16,160 nucleotides of DNA from JANYIP01 sp031394045 (lineage in GTDB: Bacteria > Actinomycetota > Actinomycetes > Prado026). Under the pieces are notes generated by a model, which worked only from the letters and a program-made list of their open reading frames with translations, had not been told where the DNA came from and ran no database searches. The stretch's first letter is position 1. Every line of letters starts with the position of its first letter. Position numbers and translations under genes: made by a program. The stretch spans positions 1-16,160 of the forward strand of contig JANMWN010000120.1 in NCBI GenBank assembly GCA_031394045.1, read 5' to 3'. Of the stretch, positions 13,624-16,160 are shown one piece after another.

Positions 13624-14057
13624 TCCACTGGTGGCGCCGACGGCGCCTCAGGCTCGACGGTGAACTCCTTCAGCCAGGCCTTCTCCTCGGCGCTCAGCCG
13701 GCGGGGGCGCTCGTTGGCGAAGTCGTACGGGACCATCGTGGACGCGGCCGTGGCATAGACGATGCCGCCCTGGTCGTACACCTCGTACCCGAGGGAGAAG
13801 TACGCAGCGCCGATCTTGGTCACCCAGACGTCGATGGGTACCGGCGCGTGCCGGTGCTGCAGCGGGCGGCGGTAGCGGATCTCGCTGGCGGCAACCAGGA
13901 TCCCGGCCGCGACCTGGTCGATGCCCGACAGCGGCACCGACTTGAACATCTCGACCCGCGCCTCCTCGACGTAGGTCAGGAACTGCACGTTGTTGACGTG
14001 GCCGTAGGCGTCCATGTCGGACCAGCGCATCGCCACCTGGGCCGTGAAGCGCGCCAC
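13620..14057 (-). CDS. Acyl-CoA thioesterase, hotdog fold (4HBT-type)
   Basis: A 145-residue single-hotdog protein expected to hydrolyse acyl-CoA thioesters in the cytoplasm. The signature WSDMDAYGHVNNVQFLTYVEEAR (residues 12-34, given here only as key residues D14, D16, H20, N22, N23 and E31/E32) carries the likely catalytic D16, matching the aspartate of 4-hydroxybenzoyl-CoA thioesterases. Later strands ASEIRYRRPL and the V-P-Y-D segment are typical. The C-terminal tail after about 130 is Pro/Glu-rich and probably disordered. The GTG at 14057 lies 13 bases after the ettA stop with a GGGGA site upstream. The next gene begins inside its stop codon. Substrate chain length cannot be read from sequence. 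It probably corresponds to Rv2475c of M. tuberculosis. Confidence 0.88.
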   Translation of the reverse strand: MARFTAQVAMRWSDMDAYGHVNNVQFLTYVEEARVEMFKSVPLSGIDQVAAGILVAASEIRYRRPLQHRHAPVPIDVWVTKIGAAYFSLGYEVYDQGGIVYATAASTMVPYDFANERPRRLSAEEKAWLKEFTVEPEAPSAPPVE

Positions 14058-14070
14058 CGTCGTTCCCCGC

Positions 14071-15741
14071 CTAGCCGCGGGTGAGCTTGCGGTAGGTAGC
14101 GCGGTGCGGGCGGGCGGCGTCTGGACCGAGCCGCTCGACCTTGTTCTTCTCGTACGAGTCGAAGTTGCCCTCGAACCAGAACCACTGCGAGTCGCCCTCG
14201 TACGCCAGGATGTGCGTGGTCACCCGGTCGAGGAACCAGCGGTCGTGGGAGACCACCACGGCGCAGCCGGGGAACTCGAGCAGGGCGTTCTCCAGGCTGC
14301 CGAGGGTCTCGACGTCGAGGTCGTTCGTCGGTTCGTCGAGCAGCAGCAGGTTGCCGCCCTGCTTGAGCGTCAGCGCCAGGTTGAGCCGGTTCCGCTCGCC
14401 GCCCGAGAGCACCCCGGCCGACTTCTGCTGGTCGGGACCCTTGAACCCGAACGCGCTGACGTAAGCCCTGGACGGCATCTCGACCTGGCCGACCTTGATC
14501 CAGTCGAGCCCGTCTGACACGACCTCCCAGAGCGACTTCTTGGGGTCGATGCCGCCACGGCTCTGGTCGACGTAGGACACCTTGACCGTCTCGCCGATCT
14601 TGATCGAGCCGGAGTCGGGGGTCTCCTCGTCGATCAGCATCTTGAACAGCGTGGTCTTGCCGACACCGTTGGGGCCGATCACGCCGACGATCCCGTTGCG
14701 GGGCAGGCTGAACGAGAGCTGGTCGATCAGCAGCCGGTCGCCGTAGCCCTTGGACAGCTTGTCCACCTCGACCACGATGGCGCCCAGCCGCGGACCCGGC
14801 GGGATCTGGATCTCCTCGAAGTCGAGCTTGCGGGTCTTCTCGGCCTCGGTCGCCATCTCCTCGTACCGGGCCAGCCGCGACTTGCTCTTGGCCTGCCGGC
14901 CCTTGGCGTTCGAGCGCACCCAGTCGAGCTCCTCGGCCAGCCGCTTCTGCCGCTTGATGTCCTTGGCACCCTCGACCTTGAGCCGGGACTGCTTGGTCTC
15001 CAGGTACGTCGAGTAGTTGCCCTCGTACGGGTACGCCCGGCCGCGGTCGAGCTCGAGGATCCACTGGGCCACGTTGTCCAGGAAGTACCGGTCGTGGGTG
15101 ACCGCGACCACCGTGCCGGGGTACTTCTCCAGGTGGCTCTCGAGCCACTGGACGGACTCGGCGTCGAGGTGGTTGGTCGGCTCGTCCAGCAGCAGCAGGT
15201 CGGGGGCCTGAAGGAGGAGCTTGCACAGGGCGACCCGGCGCTTCTCGCCGCCGGACAGCACCGAGACGTCGGCGTCGCCGGGCGGGCAGCGCAGCGCGTC
15301 CATCGCCTGCTCCAGCTGGGAGTCGAGGTCCCAGGCCTGGCGGTGGTCGAGCTGCTCCTGCAGGTTGCCCATCTCGGCCAGGAGTGTGTCGTAGTCGGCG
15401 TCGGGGTCGGCCAGCTCGGCCGAGATCTCGTTGAACCGGTCGAGCAGCCCCTTGGTCTCCGCGACGCCGTCCTGGACGTTCTCCAGGACCGTACGGGTCT
15501 CGTCCAGCTTCGGTTCCTGCTCGAGGAACCCGACCGTGTAGCCCGGCGAGAGCGAGGCCTCGCCGTTGGATGGCGTGTCCAGACCGGCCATGATCCTCAG
15601 CACGCTCGACTTGCCGGCGCCGTTGGGACCGACGACACCGATCTTGGCGCCCGGCAGGAACGCCAGGGTCACGTTGTCGAGGAGGACCTTGTCGCCGTGC
15701 GCTTTGCGCGCCTTGTACATCGAGTAGATGAACTCCGCCAT
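14071..15741 (-). CDS. ettA: ABC-F ATPase, energy-dependent translational throttle EttA
   Basis: A 556-residue soluble protein with two ABC ATPase domains and no membrane domain; E. coli EttA has 555. Domain 1: Walker A GPNGAGKS (38-45), signature LSGGE (162-166), Walker B ending DEPTN with catalytic E187. The linker (about 240-310) is rich in Lys/Arg and Glu as in ABC-F P-site-interaction linkers. Domain 2: Walker A GPNGVGKT (356-363), signature LSGGE (445-449), E470 in LLLLDEPTN. EttA binds the ribosomal E site and gates entry into elongation according to ATP/ADP levels. The ATG at 15741 gives the family-typical start MAEFIYSMYK. It lies 32 bases after the SSB stop, with TAGGCT 8 bases upstream suggesting its own leaderless start. 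A conserved actinobacterial gene (Rv2477c-like). Confidence 0.96.
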   Translation of the reverse strand: MAEFIYSMYKARKAHGDKVLLDNVTLAFLPGAKIGVVGPNGAGKSSVLRIMAGLDTPSNGEASLSPGYTVGFLEQEPKLDETRTVLENVQDGVAETKGLLDRFNEISAELADPDADYDTLLAEMGNLQEQLDHRQAWDLDSQLEQAMDALRCPPGDADVSVLSGGEKRRVALCKLLLQAPDLLLLDEPTNHLDAESVQWLESHLEKYPGTVVAVTHDRYFLDNVAQWILELDRGRAYPYEGNYSTYLETKQSRLKVEGAKDIKRQKRLAEELDWVRSNAKGRQAKSKSRLARYEEMATEAEKTRKLDFEEIQIPPGPRLGAIVVEVDKLSKGYGDRLLIDQLSFSLPRNGIVGVIGPNGVGKTTLFKMLIDEETPDSGSIKIGETVKVSYVDQSRGGIDPKKSLWEVVSDGLDWIKVGQVEMPSRAYVSAFGFKGPDQQKSAGVLSGGERNRLNLALTLKQGGNLLLLDEPTNDLDVETLGSLENALLEFPGCAVVVSHDRWFLDRVTTHILAYEGDSQWFWFEGNFDSYEKNKVERLGPDAARPHRATYRKLTRG

Positions 15742-15753
15742 GGCTCAAGAGCC
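15742..15753. promoter_or_regulatory. 12-bp palindrome and candidate -10 just before the ettA start codon
   Basis: GGCTC-AA-GAGCC is a perfect inverted repeat ending at the base next to the ettA ATG. On the minus strand its upstream half overlaps TAGGCT (15750-15755), a candidate -10 located 8 bases before the ATG. It could be a small operator or a short RNA hairpin, or chance. Confidence 0.35.
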
Positions 15754-15773
15754 TAGTGGGCGGGTGGCGGGCC

Positions 15774-16160
15774 TTAGGCCGCGGCATCGACGTTGCCCCG
15801 CTTGCCAGCAACCGCTTCGACCGGTCCGCCCGCCGGTACCGGTGCTGCGGGCGGATCGATCTCGCCGGACAGCTCGGGGGCGAGCTCGAGCGGCTCGCGG
15901 GCCACCGACTCGGCCAGCTCGTCCGCCTCGTTGCGCCCGGTGCGCTCGACCACCCGCGGCTGCGCACGCGTGAACGCCGCGATCCCGCGCGAGAGGTCGT
16001 GCCCGGCCGCCTGCGCCTCGAGCTCGACCGCCGTTCCGGCCCGGCCGTCCTCGGAGGTCCATTGCCGCATCCGCAGCCGACCGGTGACGATGATCGGCTC
16101 GCCCTTGGAGAACGAGCTGGCCGCATGCTCGGCGAGCTGGCGCCAGCAGACGACCGTCAC
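15774..16160 (-). CDS. Single-stranded DNA-binding protein paralogue (5' end cut by window edge)
   Basis: The C-terminal 128 residues of an SSB-type OB-fold protein are visible; the start lies beyond the right edge, and the GTG-like codon at the edge is internal. Segments matching SSB are VVCWRQLAEHA, then SSFSKGEPIIVTGRLRMRQW with the typical K-G-x-x-x-x-V-x-G-R-L motif. The tail is Pro/Glu/Ala-rich and ends D-A-A-A, without the D-D-D-I-P-F-like acidic tip that recruits partner proteins. It is therefore probably the second SSB (SsbB-type), resembling M. tuberculosis Rv2478c in place and in lacking the tip. It lies 32 bases upstream of ettA on the same strand. A role in a special DNA-repair or uptake setting is possible but not shown. 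Confidence 0.85.
   Translation of the reverse strand: MTVVCWRQLAEHAASSFSKGEPIIVTGRLRMRQWTSEDGRAGTAVELEAQAAGHDLSRGIAAFTRAQPRVVERTGRNEADELAESVAREPLELAPELSGEIDPPAAPVPAGGPVEAVAGKRGNVDAAA

Noticed and set aside
13976..16126. 716-codon minus-strand open frame through ettA and the SSB gene
   Set aside because: Shadow of ettA in another frame; all ABC motifs lie in the 556-residue frame.
1..16160. Mobile element, CRISPR array, tRNA or biosynthetic cluster
   Set aside because: No transposase, integrase, spaced repeat array, cloverleaf or biosynthetic core enzyme was found; accessory genes show codon use like their neighbours.

Overview
The window is a GC-rich, densely coded chromosomal segment from an actinobacterium. 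The evidence is the codon bias to G/C at third positions, frequent GTG/TTG starts, probable leaderless promoters, and a gene set with strong actinobacterial character: group II truncated haemoglobin, DUF5130, a CtaJ-like oxidase subunit, an EttA-type ABC-F protein and an SSB paralogue without the acidic tip. A Nocardioides/Propionibacteriales-type genome is plausible, but the sequence alone does not prove it. No tRNA, rRNA, CRISPR array, insertion sequence or phage gene is visible. No gap between genes exceeds about 130 bases.

Left arm (1-5915, all minus strand). In transcription order: HNH endonuclease, small LapA-like membrane protein, sensor kinase, OmpR-type response regulator, 4-alpha-glucanotransferase (malQ), CtaJ-like membrane protein, and a DUF5130 protein cut by the left edge. 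Most junctions are very tight: the lapA-like stop overlaps the Shine-Dalgarno of the kinase, regulator and malQ share an ATGA, and the ctaJ-like gene overlaps DUF5130. The exception is a 64-base gap between kinase and regulator.

Middle (5916-9040, plus strand). A divergent intergenic region holding a 20-bp direct repeat separates the HNH gene from a prolyl oligopeptidase (S9A). An MscS-type mechanosensitive channel follows 9 bases later.

Accessory block (9006-12421, minus strand). A DUF1800 protein and a DUF1501 protein, both with twin-arginine signals, form an operon. A small cupin lies downstream and its 3' end overlaps the 3' end of the MscS gene. This is the least understood part of the window.

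Right arm (12510-16160). A truncated haemoglobin (glbO) on the plus strand meets a convergent minus-strand run: SSB paralogue (cut by the right edge), ABC-F EttA, acyl-CoA thioesterase, and an unknown 231-residue protein coupled to the thioesterase by a GTGA overlap.

The order DUF5130 / CtaJ-like / HNH / glbO / unknown / thioesterase / ABC-F / SSB resembles, from memory, the Mycobacterium tuberculosis Rv2468c-Rv2478c neighbourhood. On that reading the window is an old actinobacterial backbone with three accessory cassettes: lapA-kinase-regulator-malQ, peptidase-mscS, and DUF1800-DUF1501-cupin.
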